A stretch of 21,883 bases of DNA, taken from the NCBI GenBank assembly GCA_036265675.1, contig DATAOP010000069.1:1-21883 (forward strand). The letters run 5' to 3'. How positions within the stretch are numbered: the first letter of the stretch is position 1; every line of letters begins with the position of its first letter. The position numbers and the translations under genes are program-made. Origin of the DNA: VRUE01 sp036265675 (GTDB lineage Bacteria; Actinomycetota; Thermoleophilia; Solirubrobacterales; 70-9). Below the pieces are notes generated by a model, which saw only the letters and a program-made list of their open reading frames with translations, did not search any database and had not been told where the DNA came from. Shown in pieces: positions 13,456 to 19,665 of the stretch.

Positions 13456-14082
13456 CTACTTCGGGTCTCGCCACATCCCCCAGATCGGCGGCGCGCCGGC
13501 GCCGACCCGGAACTCCTGGGTCACCTCGAAGCCGTGGCGTTCGTAGAGGGCTCGATTTCGAGGTGAGCTCGCCTCGAGGTAGGCCGGGACTCCGTCGGCG
13601 TCGCAGCGGCTGAGGATCGGGAACATCAGGGCGGAGCCGAGGCCGCGGCCCTGGCTCTCCGGCTCGACCCCGAGGACGGCGAGGTAGTAGTGGCTCCGGG
13701 TCGGGTGCCCGCGTTCGATCTTCGCCAGCGTCAGCAGCGCCCGGGGCAGGTTTCGTCCCCAGACCCGGAATGCCCGCGGCAGCAGGCCGACCTGAGTCGG
13801 GATGCTCACGCTCCACTTCCCCGGCGGGTCCCAGATCGCAGCGCCCGAGGTCGTCGCCGTCGTGTAGGTGGCCTCGTGCTCGAGCCAGACCTCCTCGAGC
13901 AGCATCCGGAAGTTCCCCGCGAGGACATCGGGCCGGCGGCCCGGGTCGCGGACGAGCCAGCTCATCACCGGGTCGTCTGCGAAGGCGGCTCCGAGCGCCT
14001 TCGAGATCGCCTCCACATCCGTCTCCTCGGCCTTCCGGACCTGCTTCCCGACCGGGCCACCGGCGGGGTCCACGGCACCCAT
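13456..14082 (-). CDS. GNAT family N-acetyltransferase
   Basis: The 208-residue protein has an Arg/Glu-containing N-terminus (RKAEETDVEAISKALGAAFADDPVMSWLV) and the acetyl-CoA motif A LAVLGVEPESQGRGLGSALM (about 135-153, with Q144-G-R-G-L-G). Motif B is LEASSPRNRALYERHGFEVTQEF. This matches the GNAT subgroup whose N-terminal half begins with FxDDPvxxWL, often near metabolic enzymes. The substrate is unknown. ATG 14082 has no SD; GATACT lies 7 nt upstream, so a leaderless start is likely. It is the first gene of a two-gene unit with the thioesterase. Confidence 0.92.
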   Translation of the reverse strand: MGAVDPAGGPVGKQVRKAEETDVEAISKALGAAFADDPVMSWLVRDPGRRPDVLAGNFRMLLEEVWLEHEATYTTATTSGAAIWDPPGKWSVSIPTQVGLLPRAFRVWGRNLPRALLTLAKIERGHPTRSHYYLAVLGVEPESQGRGLGSALMFPILSRCDADGVPAYLEASSPRNRALYERHGFEVTQEFRVGAGAPPIWGMWRDPK

Positions 14083-14089
14083 CGCCGAC

Positions 14090-14101
14090 AGTATCTAGGT
14101 T
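14090..14101. promoter_or_regulatory. Back-to-back -10 elements for divergent GNAT and Nramp-type genes
   Basis: AGTATCTAGGTT contains GATACT on the minus strand (14095-14090, 7 nt from the GNAT ATG). It also contains TAGGTT on the plus strand (14096-14101, 9 nt from the GTG of the small upstream ORF). The two hexamers abut. Confidence 0.45.
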
Positions 14102-14110
14102 CTCGCGGCA

Positions 14111-14152
14111 GTGATGGTGACGGGCGACAGCTGTCCGGTCCTCGCGACGTGA
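14111..14152 (+). CDS. Possible 13-residue leader ORF upstream of the Nramp-type gene
   Basis: GTG ATG GTG... encodes MMVTGDSCPVLAT and ends TGA. The stop overlaps the transporter's GTG in GTGA (14149-14152). It begins 9 nt after TAGGTT, where a leaderless transcript would start. The transporter itself has no SD, so translation may depend on coupling to this ORF. With so few codons the coding claim rests on layout alone; the start may be the GTG at 14111 or the ATG at 14114. Confidence 0.35.
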   Translation: MMVTGDSCPVLAT

Positions 14153-15450
14153 GTGCCCACCCCGGCGGCGGGCGCACGCCCGGTCGCCATCTCCACTGGC
14201 ACCTGACCCGCCGGCGGCCGGCGTTGCTCGGGATCGGCGGCCTCGCCTCGCTGCTGGCCGTGGTCGGGCCCGGGGTCCTCGCCGGCCTCTCCGACGACGA
14301 CCCGGCCGGGATCACCACCTACTCGATCCTCGGCGCGAAGTACGGCTATGAGCTGCTGTGGGTGCTCGCGGTCTCGACCCTGGCGCTGATCATCTTCCAC
14401 GAGCTCGGAATGCGGTTGGGGGTGGTCACCGGCAAGGGCCTGCTGACCCTGGTGCGAGAGCGGTACGGCGGGCGTTCCGCCGGGCTGGTGATCGGGGCCC
14501 TGCTCATCGCCAACACCGGCACCCTCTGCGCCGAGTTCGCCGGGGTCGCGGCGGCCGGTGACCTGCTCGCCGGGCTCAGCCGCTATGTCACGGTCCCGCT
14601 CGCGGCGGCCGGTGTCTCCCTGCTGGTCCTGCGCGGCTCGTTCCGCTACGTCGAGCACGTCCTGCTCGCGCTCAGCGCCGTCTTCGTCACCTACGTTCTC
14701 TCCGGCATCCTCGCCCATCCCGCCTGGGGGGAGGCCGCAAAGGGCATGGTGGTCCCCGATATGCCGTTGACCCGCGATGCGGTACTGGTCGCCGTCGCCA
14801 CCGTCGGCACGACGCTCGCCCCCTGGGGCCTCGCCTTCATCCAGTCCTACGCCGTCGACAAGCGGCTGACCGCCCGCGACCTTCCCTACGAGCGGATCGA
14901 CGTCATCGTCGGCGCCGTCCTCACCGGGGTGATCGGGGCCTTCGTCGTCGTCGCCTGCGCCGCCACGCTTCACGCCGAAGGCGTCGAGGTGAACGACGCG
15001 CGCGACGCGGCGCAGGCGCTGCAGCCGCTCGCCGGGCACGTCGCCGCGACCCTGTTCGGGCTCGGGCTCCTCGGAGCCGCCCTGCTCGCCGCGGCGATCG
15101 TCCCGCTCTCGACCGCGTACTCGGTGTCGGAGACCATCGGGCGCAAAGCGCGGATCGACGACAGCTTCGAGGAAGCGCGGGCGTTCTACCTCAGCTACGC
15201 CGTGGTGGTGGTCGTCGCCGCGGCGCTCGTCCTGATCCCGGGCGCGCCGCTGATCTCGATCCTGTTCCTCTCGCAGGCGCTGAACGCAGTCCTGCTCCTG
15301 GTGCTGCTGCCGTTCATGCGGGCGCTGGGAAGGGACGCCGAGCTGATGGCGGAGAACCGGCTCGGCCGCGCGGGCCGGGTGCTCACCGGTGCCGCGCTGC
15401 TCCTCGTCGCCGCCTCGGTCCTTGCCCTCGCCGTGCTCACCGTGTTCTAG
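14149..15450 (+). CDS. Nramp-family divalent cation transporter with non-canonical metal site
   Basis: The 433-residue membrane protein has about 11 helices in the LeuT/APC-type Nramp fold. Helix 1 reads GPGVLAGLSDDDPAGITTYS, so the canonical DPGN is replaced by D51-P-A-G. Helix 6 reads GTTLAPWGLAFIQSY, so the canonical MPH is replaced by A224-P-W226. The Asp remains while the Asn and Met ligands are missing, as in divergent Nramp-related lineages that include the Mg-selective NRMT proteins. It may therefore import Mg or another hard cation, or something else, rather than Mn or Fe. GTG 14149 is the first start codon in this frame after the promoter; the open frame upstream is not coding. Family certain, substrate not. 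Confidence 0.88.
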   Translation: MSAHPGGGRTPGRHLHWHLTRRRPALLGIGGLASLLAVVGPGVLAGLSDDDPAGITTYSILGAKYGYELLWVLAVSTLALIIFHELGMRLGVVTGKGLLTLVRERYGGRSAGLVIGALLIANTGTLCAEFAGVAAAGDLLAGLSRYVTVPLAAAGVSLLVLRGSFRYVEHVLLALSAVFVTYVLSGILAHPAWGEAAKGMVVPDMPLTRDAVLVAVATVGTTLAPWGLAFIQSYAVDKRLTARDLPYERIDVIVGAVLTGVIGAFVVVACAATLHAEGVEVNDARDAAQALQPLAGHVAATLFGLGLLGAALLAAAIVPLSTAYSVSETIGRKARIDDSFEEARAFYLSYAVVVVVAAALVLIPGAPLISILFLSQALNAVLLLVLLPFMRALGRDAELMAENRLGRAGRVLTGAALLLVAASVLALAVLTVF

Positions 15451-15455
15451 CGCCC

Positions 15456-15461
15456 TAGCAT
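15456..15461 (+). promoter_or_regulatory. -10 element of the second GNAT gene
   Basis: TAGCAT lies 6 nt before ATG 15468 and 5 nt after the preceding stop. No SD is present. Confidence 0.5.
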
Positions 15462-15467
15462 GCGGCG

Positions 15468-16031
15468 ATGGACCGCCTACCCGAGCGGATCGAGGCCGGC
15501 GAGCTGCTGTTGCGGCGCTGGACGGTCGACGACGCCGAGGCGCTGGGGCGGCTGGTCGCCGAGAACGCTCAGCACCTGGGTCCGTGGATGCCGTGGATGG
15601 CGGAGGAGCCGAGGACCCTCTCCGAGCGGATCGCGCTGATTCGGGTCTGGGAGGAGGACTGGAGGGTCGGCGGCGACGTCCTCCTGGCCGTGGTTCGCGA
15701 CGGCGATCTGGCGGGCAGCTGCGGGATGCACCGGCGCATCGGCGCCGGAGGGGTCGAGCTCGGCTACTGGATCGGGGTCCCCCATCTCCGCCAGGGCGTC
15801 GCGACCGCGGTCGCGATGGCGCTCACCAACACCGCACTCGGGCTACCGGGGATGGATCGGGTCGAGATCCATCACGACGTCAACAACCTCGCCAGCGCCG
15901 GGGTCCCGGCCGGCCTCGGGTTCGAGCCGGTCGGTCAGGAGCCCGGCGACTCGCGGGCGCCGGCCGCCTCGGGCGTCGAGAGGATGTGGCGGGCGACCGG
16001 GCCGGTCGAGCCGCTCGGGTCGCGAGCCTGA
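15468..16031 (+). CDS. RimJ/RimL-type GNAT N-acetyltransferase
   Basis: The 187-residue protein follows the RimJ/RimL plan: GELLLRRWTVDDAEALGRLVAENAQHLGPWMPWM, GDLAGSCGMHRRIGAGGVELGYWIGVPHLRQGVATAVAMALTNTAL, then VEIHHDVNNLASAGVPAGLGFEPVG. The acetyl-CoA loop is R108-Q-G-V-A, and the N..S..vp..lGF block is the usual motif B. These enzymes acetylate protein N-termini or small amines; the target is unknown. The mRNA is probably leaderless. It is convergent with the M48 gene across a 108-bp spacer (16032-16139) that holds only a weak CGCCTC/GAGGCG stem. Confidence 0.92.
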   Translation: MDRLPERIEAGELLLRRWTVDDAEALGRLVAENAQHLGPWMPWMAEEPRTLSERIALIRVWEEDWRVGGDVLLAVVRDGDLAGSCGMHRRIGAGGVELGYWIGVPHLRQGVATAVAMALTNTALGLPGMDRVEIHHDVNNLASAGVPAGLGFEPVGQEPGDSRAPAASGVERMWRATGPVEPLGSRA

Positions 16032-16139
16032 CCGCCTTCGTGCGGCGCGGGCCTCGCGGGTCGCCTCGGCGACGAAGGAGGCGAGAACGTGGGAGTAGCT
16101 CTGGTGCCGGCTCATTCGCCCAACCTAGGAGGCCGACCT

Positions 16140-17414
16140 TCAGCGGACATGTGAGCTTCCTAAATTCCGCTCTTCCCATGTATACGTCAGCGCGATCCTT
16201 TCCAGCGCAGTCGGATGGGTCCCGAACAGGAACGACGACAGCGGCGAGGGGTCGGGCTCGCTCAGGCTCGTGATCGCCAGCCGCCGCTGCAGGGACCTGG
16301 CGGCGGCCGGTTCATGGGTCGCGGCCAGAGCCGACCAGTCGGCAGCGGCCTCCTGGCGGCGGGAGACGGCGTTGAGGACCGGCGTCGTCACCAGCTGCAG
16401 CGCGACCAGGACGAGGAGCGCGACCGGAACCGCCTCGGGTCGGGCCATCCCTCCCCTGCCGCGGGTCAGCAGCGCGATCAGCCCCCAGGCCGGGATCAGG
16501 AAGAGAGCCGCCCAGCCGACTCCCTTCAGCGGGTCGTTGTGGGCGAGGTGCGAGAGCTCGTGGCCGAGGACGGCCCGAACTTCGGCGCGCCTGAACCTGC
16601 CGTCGAGGAGGGTGTCCCAGAGGACGACGGTTCGGCTGGGGCCGAAGCCGGCGGCCTCGGCGTTGGGCGCGGTCGTGAACCGGTGCACTTCCTCGACCTC
16701 CAGCCTCGTCCCCGATAGGCCCTTCTCGCGTTCGAGCGCCCGCGCGTCGGCGACCAGCTGCGGGGTGCGCAGAGGCGAGGTGCTCGTGATCAGGTAGGGG
16801 CTGGCGAACGTGTAGAGGAGGGCGATGCCGACCAGGACCGGAGCCGCGACGACCCACCACCAGCGGCGGAGAACTCCGGCCAGGCCCATCGTCACCAGGA
16901 GCGCCAGGCAGATGAAGAGGAAGGTCCCGCCGAGGCCGACGAAGCTGTCGATCAGCCACTGCACATATCCCTGGTGGGAGACGCCGTAGCGCCGCTGCCA
17001 CCAGACGGCGACGAGGCCGAAGGGGACCGAGGCCAGCCAGACGACGCCGAAGCCGAGCATCCCGAGCAGCATCCCGGTGCCGATCCGGCCCGCCGCCGAC
17101 TCCCGCATCAGGCGGTGTCCGTGGCGCGCGTAGAGGACGAGCACGACCAGCAGCACCACCAACCCCAGCAGCGACTCGATCTCGAGGAAGTGGCTGTAGG
17201 TGGCGCTGCGATCGAGGAACGAGTCGCCGAAGTAGCGGCCGGCGTCTAGGTGCGGGCCGCTGACCGGCGCGGTCTCGGTCGAGGCCCAAAGGGCATGTGC
17301 CGCCCAGGCCCAGAGCGCGGCGCCGCAGAGCAGGAGGTATGTGGTCGGGCGCCGGAACCATCCCGGCGCCGTCGCCCGCACCTCGGCCATCCCGGCTGTC
17401 GCTCCCGCCGCCAT
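16140..17414 (-). CDS. M48 family membrane zinc metalloprotease (Ste24/HtpX-like)
   Basis: The 424-residue protein is a polytopic protease with its active site on the cytosolic side. Membrane helices lie at about 25-45, 80-96, 112-138, 160-180, 185-203, 300-317 and 328-350. The zinc motif is H285-E-L-S-H289 in RAVLGHELSHLAHND, with the third ligand E355 in SRRQEAAADW and FGTHPTALERI near the end. This is the CAAX-protease-like (Ste24) layout with a long multi-helix N-terminus rather than compact HtpX. Such proteases clear misfolded or prenylated membrane proteins. ATG 17414 is 8 nt after the DUF4389-like gene stop, with GAGG 7 nt upstream. An open frame beyond it is a shadow. Confidence 0.92.
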   Translation of the reverse strand: MAAGATAGMAEVRATAPGWFRRPTTYLLLCGAALWAWAAHALWASTETAPVSGPHLDAGRYFGDSFLDRSATYSHFLEIESLLGLVVLLVVLVLYARHGHRLMRESAAGRIGTGMLLGMLGFGVVWLASVPFGLVAVWWQRRYGVSHQGYVQWLIDSFVGLGGTFLFICLALLVTMGLAGVLRRWWWVVAAPVLVGIALLYTFASPYLITSTSPLRTPQLVADARALEREKGLSGTRLEVEEVHRFTTAPNAEAAGFGPSRTVVLWDTLLDGRFRRAEVRAVLGHELSHLAHNDPLKGVGWAALFLIPAWGLIALLTRGRGGMARPEAVPVALLVLVALQLVTTPVLNAVSRRQEAAADWSALAATHEPAAARSLQRRLAITSLSEPDPSPLSSFLFGTHPTALERIALTYTWEERNLGSSHVR

Positions 17415-17422
17415 CGGCAGCC

Positions 17423-18712
17423 TCAGACCGGCACCGGGGGCGGCGCCGCCGGAGCGCGGATCGGAAGCGGTTGCCGCGGGAAGGCCGGCGCCGGACGTGG
17501 CTCGGCCGGGCCGCTGTTCGGATAGGTGTCGGTGACGATGAGCAGGTACGCGTAGGTCTGGGCGAGGTAGCCGACGACCAGTGCCCCCGCGTTGCGGAGG
17601 CCGGTCGGCATACGTCCCGTGATCAGCGACGCAAACCAGCCGAGGAGGGCGACGACGGTCAGGAGCAGGTTGTAGACGGCGAGGATGAAGAACGCCGGCA
17701 CCACCAGGACCAGACGGAAGAGGACGGTCCAGCGGTTCTGGCGCTGCGGCCCGTCGACATGGAGTTCGACCGGGTAGGTCCCCTCCGACCCGGTGAACCC
17801 CGGGAAGGGGTTGCCGATCAGGAAGAGGTAGGCGGTGACGTGGGCCTGGTAGCGGAGGTAGGCCGCGAGGAGGCGATGGATCGCCCGCGGCGGGGTGGCG
17901 CGGATCAGCGTCGCGAACCAGTTGATGATTGCGGCGCCGACGGCGAGGATCCCCCACAGCGTCAGCCAGACCAGGTGCGGCAGCGCGAGCAGGACGCGGA
18001 AGAAGACGGTCAGCCGGCTGCGCCGGAGATCGCCACCGGCATCGAGCCGAACCGGGGCGTTGCGGACCGGCAGCGGGCCGATCGCCTTCAGGGGATCGCT
18101 CGACGGATAGCGGTCGGTGAGGAGCAGCAGGTAGGCCCAGAGCTGGGCGCCGTAGGAGAGCCCGTAGGCGGCCAGGTCGCGGAGGCCGCGCGGCATCCGC
18201 CCCCTCGCCAGCGCCGAGAACCAGCCGAGAAAGGCCGCCATCGAGAGCACGGTGGAGAGCCCGACGCGGGAGTTCAGGGCGCTGTAGATGTTGGCGCCGT
18301 AGCCGGCGAGGACTGCGACCAGGAGCATCGCCGGTACGGCGAGCACGAGCCGGCAGGCGACGCTCCAGCGGTTCTGGCGTTCGGGCTGGTCGATCTCGAG
18401 GTCGATCGGATACCCGGGCCTGCCAAGGAAGCCCGGAAACGGGCCGGCGGCGAGGTTGAGGTAGGCGAAGGCATGGGTCGCATACCTGACGAAGCGGGCG
18501 AGGAACCGGTGCAGGGACGACGGCGAGCGGCCGAGAACGAGAGTCGCGCCCCAGTTGACGACGGCGACTACGAACGCTCCCACGGCCCAAACCACGAGCC
18601 AGACCATCAGCGGAAGCGCCAGCAGAAAGCGGAAGAAGACGGTCGCCCGGTTGCGACGAAGGTCGTCGGCGATCGTCAGCCTGACTGGACGGACACCGCG
18701 GTCTGAGGCCAT
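17423..18712 (-). CDS. DUF4389-like membrane protein with four internal repeats
   Basis: The 429-residue protein contains two tandem halves, each with two related units. The units begin LRRNRATVFFRFLLALPLMVWL (about 18-39), QNRWSVACRLVLAVPAML (about 113-130), LRRSRLTVFFRVLLALPHLVWL (about 230-251) and QNRWTVLFRLVLVVPAFF (about 325-342). Each is followed by a helix pair, a W-F/G-x-x-L segment and a hydrophobic segment ending in a YP motif such as DRYPSSDP, GYPIDLE, TYPVELH and DTYPNSGP. The pattern of R-x-x-x-x-FFRxxLaLPh and GRmPrGLRd resembles actinobacterial DUF4389 proteins. The C-terminal tail is Pro-rich and cytosolic. Function is unknown. The M48 gene follows after 8 nt. Confidence 0.85.
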   Translation of the reverse strand: MASDRGVRPVRLTIADDLRRNRATVFFRFLLALPLMVWLVVWAVGAFVVAVVNWGATLVLGRSPSSLHRFLARFVRYATHAFAYLNLAAGPFPGFLGRPGYPIDLEIDQPERQNRWSVACRLVLAVPAMLLVAVLAGYGANIYSALNSRVGLSTVLSMAAFLGWFSALARGRMPRGLRDLAAYGLSYGAQLWAYLLLLTDRYPSSDPLKAIGPLPVRNAPVRLDAGGDLRRSRLTVFFRVLLALPHLVWLTLWGILAVGAAIINWFATLIRATPPRAIHRLLAAYLRYQAHVTAYLFLIGNPFPGFTGSEGTYPVELHVDGPQRQNRWTVLFRLVLVVPAFFILAVYNLLLTVVALLGWFASLITGRMPTGLRNAGALVVGYLAQTYAYLLIVTDTYPNSGPAEPRPAPAFPRQPLPIRAPAAPPPVPV

Positions 18713-18749
18713 AGAGGCTTATCGGACCGCGGTGTTCCGCCTTGAGTTG

Positions 18750-18941
18750 CTAGATCCTGCCGTCGCCGTCACTCGGACCGCCATTGTTGTCGGCGTCGTG
18801 GTCGCCGCCGTTGTGCTGGGGAATCCCGTTGTGATGGTGATGATGGTGATGGGAAGCGACCGCGAGCGACGTCGTGCCGCCCCCGCCAACCGCCACGACA
18901 GCGGCGACCGCGGCCAGTCTCTTTGCCTGTGTTGCGATCAT
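18750..18941 (-). CDS. Small exported His-rich peptide (His7 tract)
   Basis: The 63-residue protein has a signal peptide (MIATQAKRLAAVAAVVAVGG..., cleavage near AVAS at 30). A mature part of about 33 residues starts with seven consecutive His (31-37), then has H43, H48 and an Asp/Asn/Gly-rich tail. D47, D49 and D51 form a DxDxD series as in calcium-binding loops. Transition-metal binding is a strong inference from composition. ATG 18941 has a near-perfect SD (AAAGGAGG 6 nt upstream), unlike most genes here, so translation should be strong. It lies 27 bp after the exported-protein gene and 37 bp before the DUF4389-like gene on the same strand. Confidence 0.75.
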   Translation of the reverse strand: MIATQAKRLAAVAAVVAVGGGGTTSLAVASHHHHHHHNGIPQHNGGDHDADNNGGPSDGDGRI

Positions 18942-18968
18942 GGTTGTCCTCCTTTCGATCTCGTTGGT

Positions 18969-19577
18969 TCAGGTGGTGAAGCTGTCGATCGCCTGCTCGA
19001 TCGTCGGCGCCTCGGCCGCCCAGCGGCCCGGCGGCGCCGCCCCTACGATCACCGTCGTCGCCGAGGCGCCGGAGACGATGCAGGCGAGCTCGCGGTATCG
19101 GTTGCCGCTCTCGGTGGTGTAGGAGTCGAGGACGCAGGAGCCGGTGGCAGCGCGGAAGCGCAGGTCGGGCGCGGCCGCCAGGAGCGTGACCTTGCGCTCG
19201 CCCTCGTCGCGGTTGTGCTCGAGGCGGAATTCGGTCCAGTCGCGCGCATTCTCCGAGCCCTGGCGCGGCGTCGCGTTGAGGTAGCCGCTGATCCGGCCCG
19301 CGGCGGAGCGCAGCGCCTCGGTCCGGGTGCCGGCGTCGCCATCCTCGCGTCGCCAGCCCGGGGGCAGCGGCAGCCGCGCGGGCCAGTCCGGGAGTGGCGA
19401 TGAGGACCAGCCCCGGGGTGCGGCCCCCGGCTCGAGCCAGGAGAAGGTCGAGGGATGAAGGGTCGCCGGCGCAGGTGGCTCGTCGGCCCCGCCGAGGGCG
19501 GCGGTGGCGGCGACGATCGAGCTGATGACGGCGAGGACCACCGCGGCCGCCGCGATTGTCTTGCCGTTCGCCTTCAC
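18969..19577 (-). CDS. Exported protein of unknown function, PsbP/LpqN-like in appearance
   Basis: The 202-residue protein has an N-terminal hydrophobic segment (about 8-28, IAAAAVVLAVISSIVAATAA), which could be a signal peptide or an anchor, and a Pro-rich linker to about 70. A globular part follows with ISGYLNATPRQGSENARDWTEFRLEHNRDEGERKVTLLAAAPDL, then CVLDSYTTESGNRYRELACIVSG, then TTVIVGAAPPGRW and IEQAIDSFTT. The arrangement of a short exported alpha/beta domain ending in an EQAIDSF helix recalls PsbP/Mog1-fold proteins such as LpqN, but I cannot confirm it. Two Cys (about 147 and 165) may pair. It starts at GTG 19577; TAGACC 5 nt upstream is a poor -10. It heads the four-gene minus-strand envelope cluster. 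Confidence 0.7.
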   Translation of the reverse strand: MKANGKTIAAAAVVLAVISSIVAATAALGGADEPPAPATLHPSTFSWLEPGAAPRGWSSSPLPDWPARLPLPPGWRREDGDAGTRTEALRSAAGRISGYLNATPRQGSENARDWTEFRLEHNRDEGERKVTLLAAAPDLRFRAATGSCVLDSYTTESGNRYRELACIVSGASATTVIVGAAPPGRWAAEAPTIEQAIDSFTT

Positions 19578-19614
19578 GCAGCGGTCTACGGCTCCCTGCC
19601 CGCGGTGGTTCGCG

Positions 19615-19634
19615 GTGTGAGCGGGTTCTCACAC
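19615..19634. promoter_or_regulatory. CRP/FNR-like palindromic operator
   Basis: GTGTGAG at 19615-19621 and CTCACAC at 19628-19634 are perfect inverted arms with a 6-nt centre. The centre lies 41.5 bp before A19666, the predicted transcription start of the binding-protein gene, and about 47 bp from the divergent start at 19577. It contains TGTGA and TCACA, the CRP half-sites, but 8 nt apart rather than 6. The regulator is unknown. Confidence 0.5.
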
Positions 19635-19652
19635 AGGGGGTGGGGCAGCGCA

Positions 19653-19658
19653 TAGGAT
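19653..19658 (+). promoter_or_regulatory. -10 element of the binding-protein gene
   Basis: TAGGAT lies 7 nt before ATC 19666, the spacing seen at leaderless starts across the window. No SD is present. Confidence 0.45.
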
Positions 19659-19665
19659 CGGCGAC

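Noticed and set aside
13690..14148. N-terminal 153 codons of the open frame in phase with the Nramp-type gene
   Set aside because: They overlap the GNAT gene antisense and have no start or family similarity; the first usable start is GTG 14149.
17415..18590. Upstream half of an 816-codon minus-strand open frame containing the M48 gene
   Set aside because: It is antiparallel-frame shadow over the DUF4389-like gene, Arg/Pro-rich without domains; the M48 protein begins at ATG 17414.
18829..18851. GTGATG repeat run as a microsatellite or assembly error
   Set aside because: It encodes the His tract in an ORF with signal peptide and strong SD, so it is better explained as coding.
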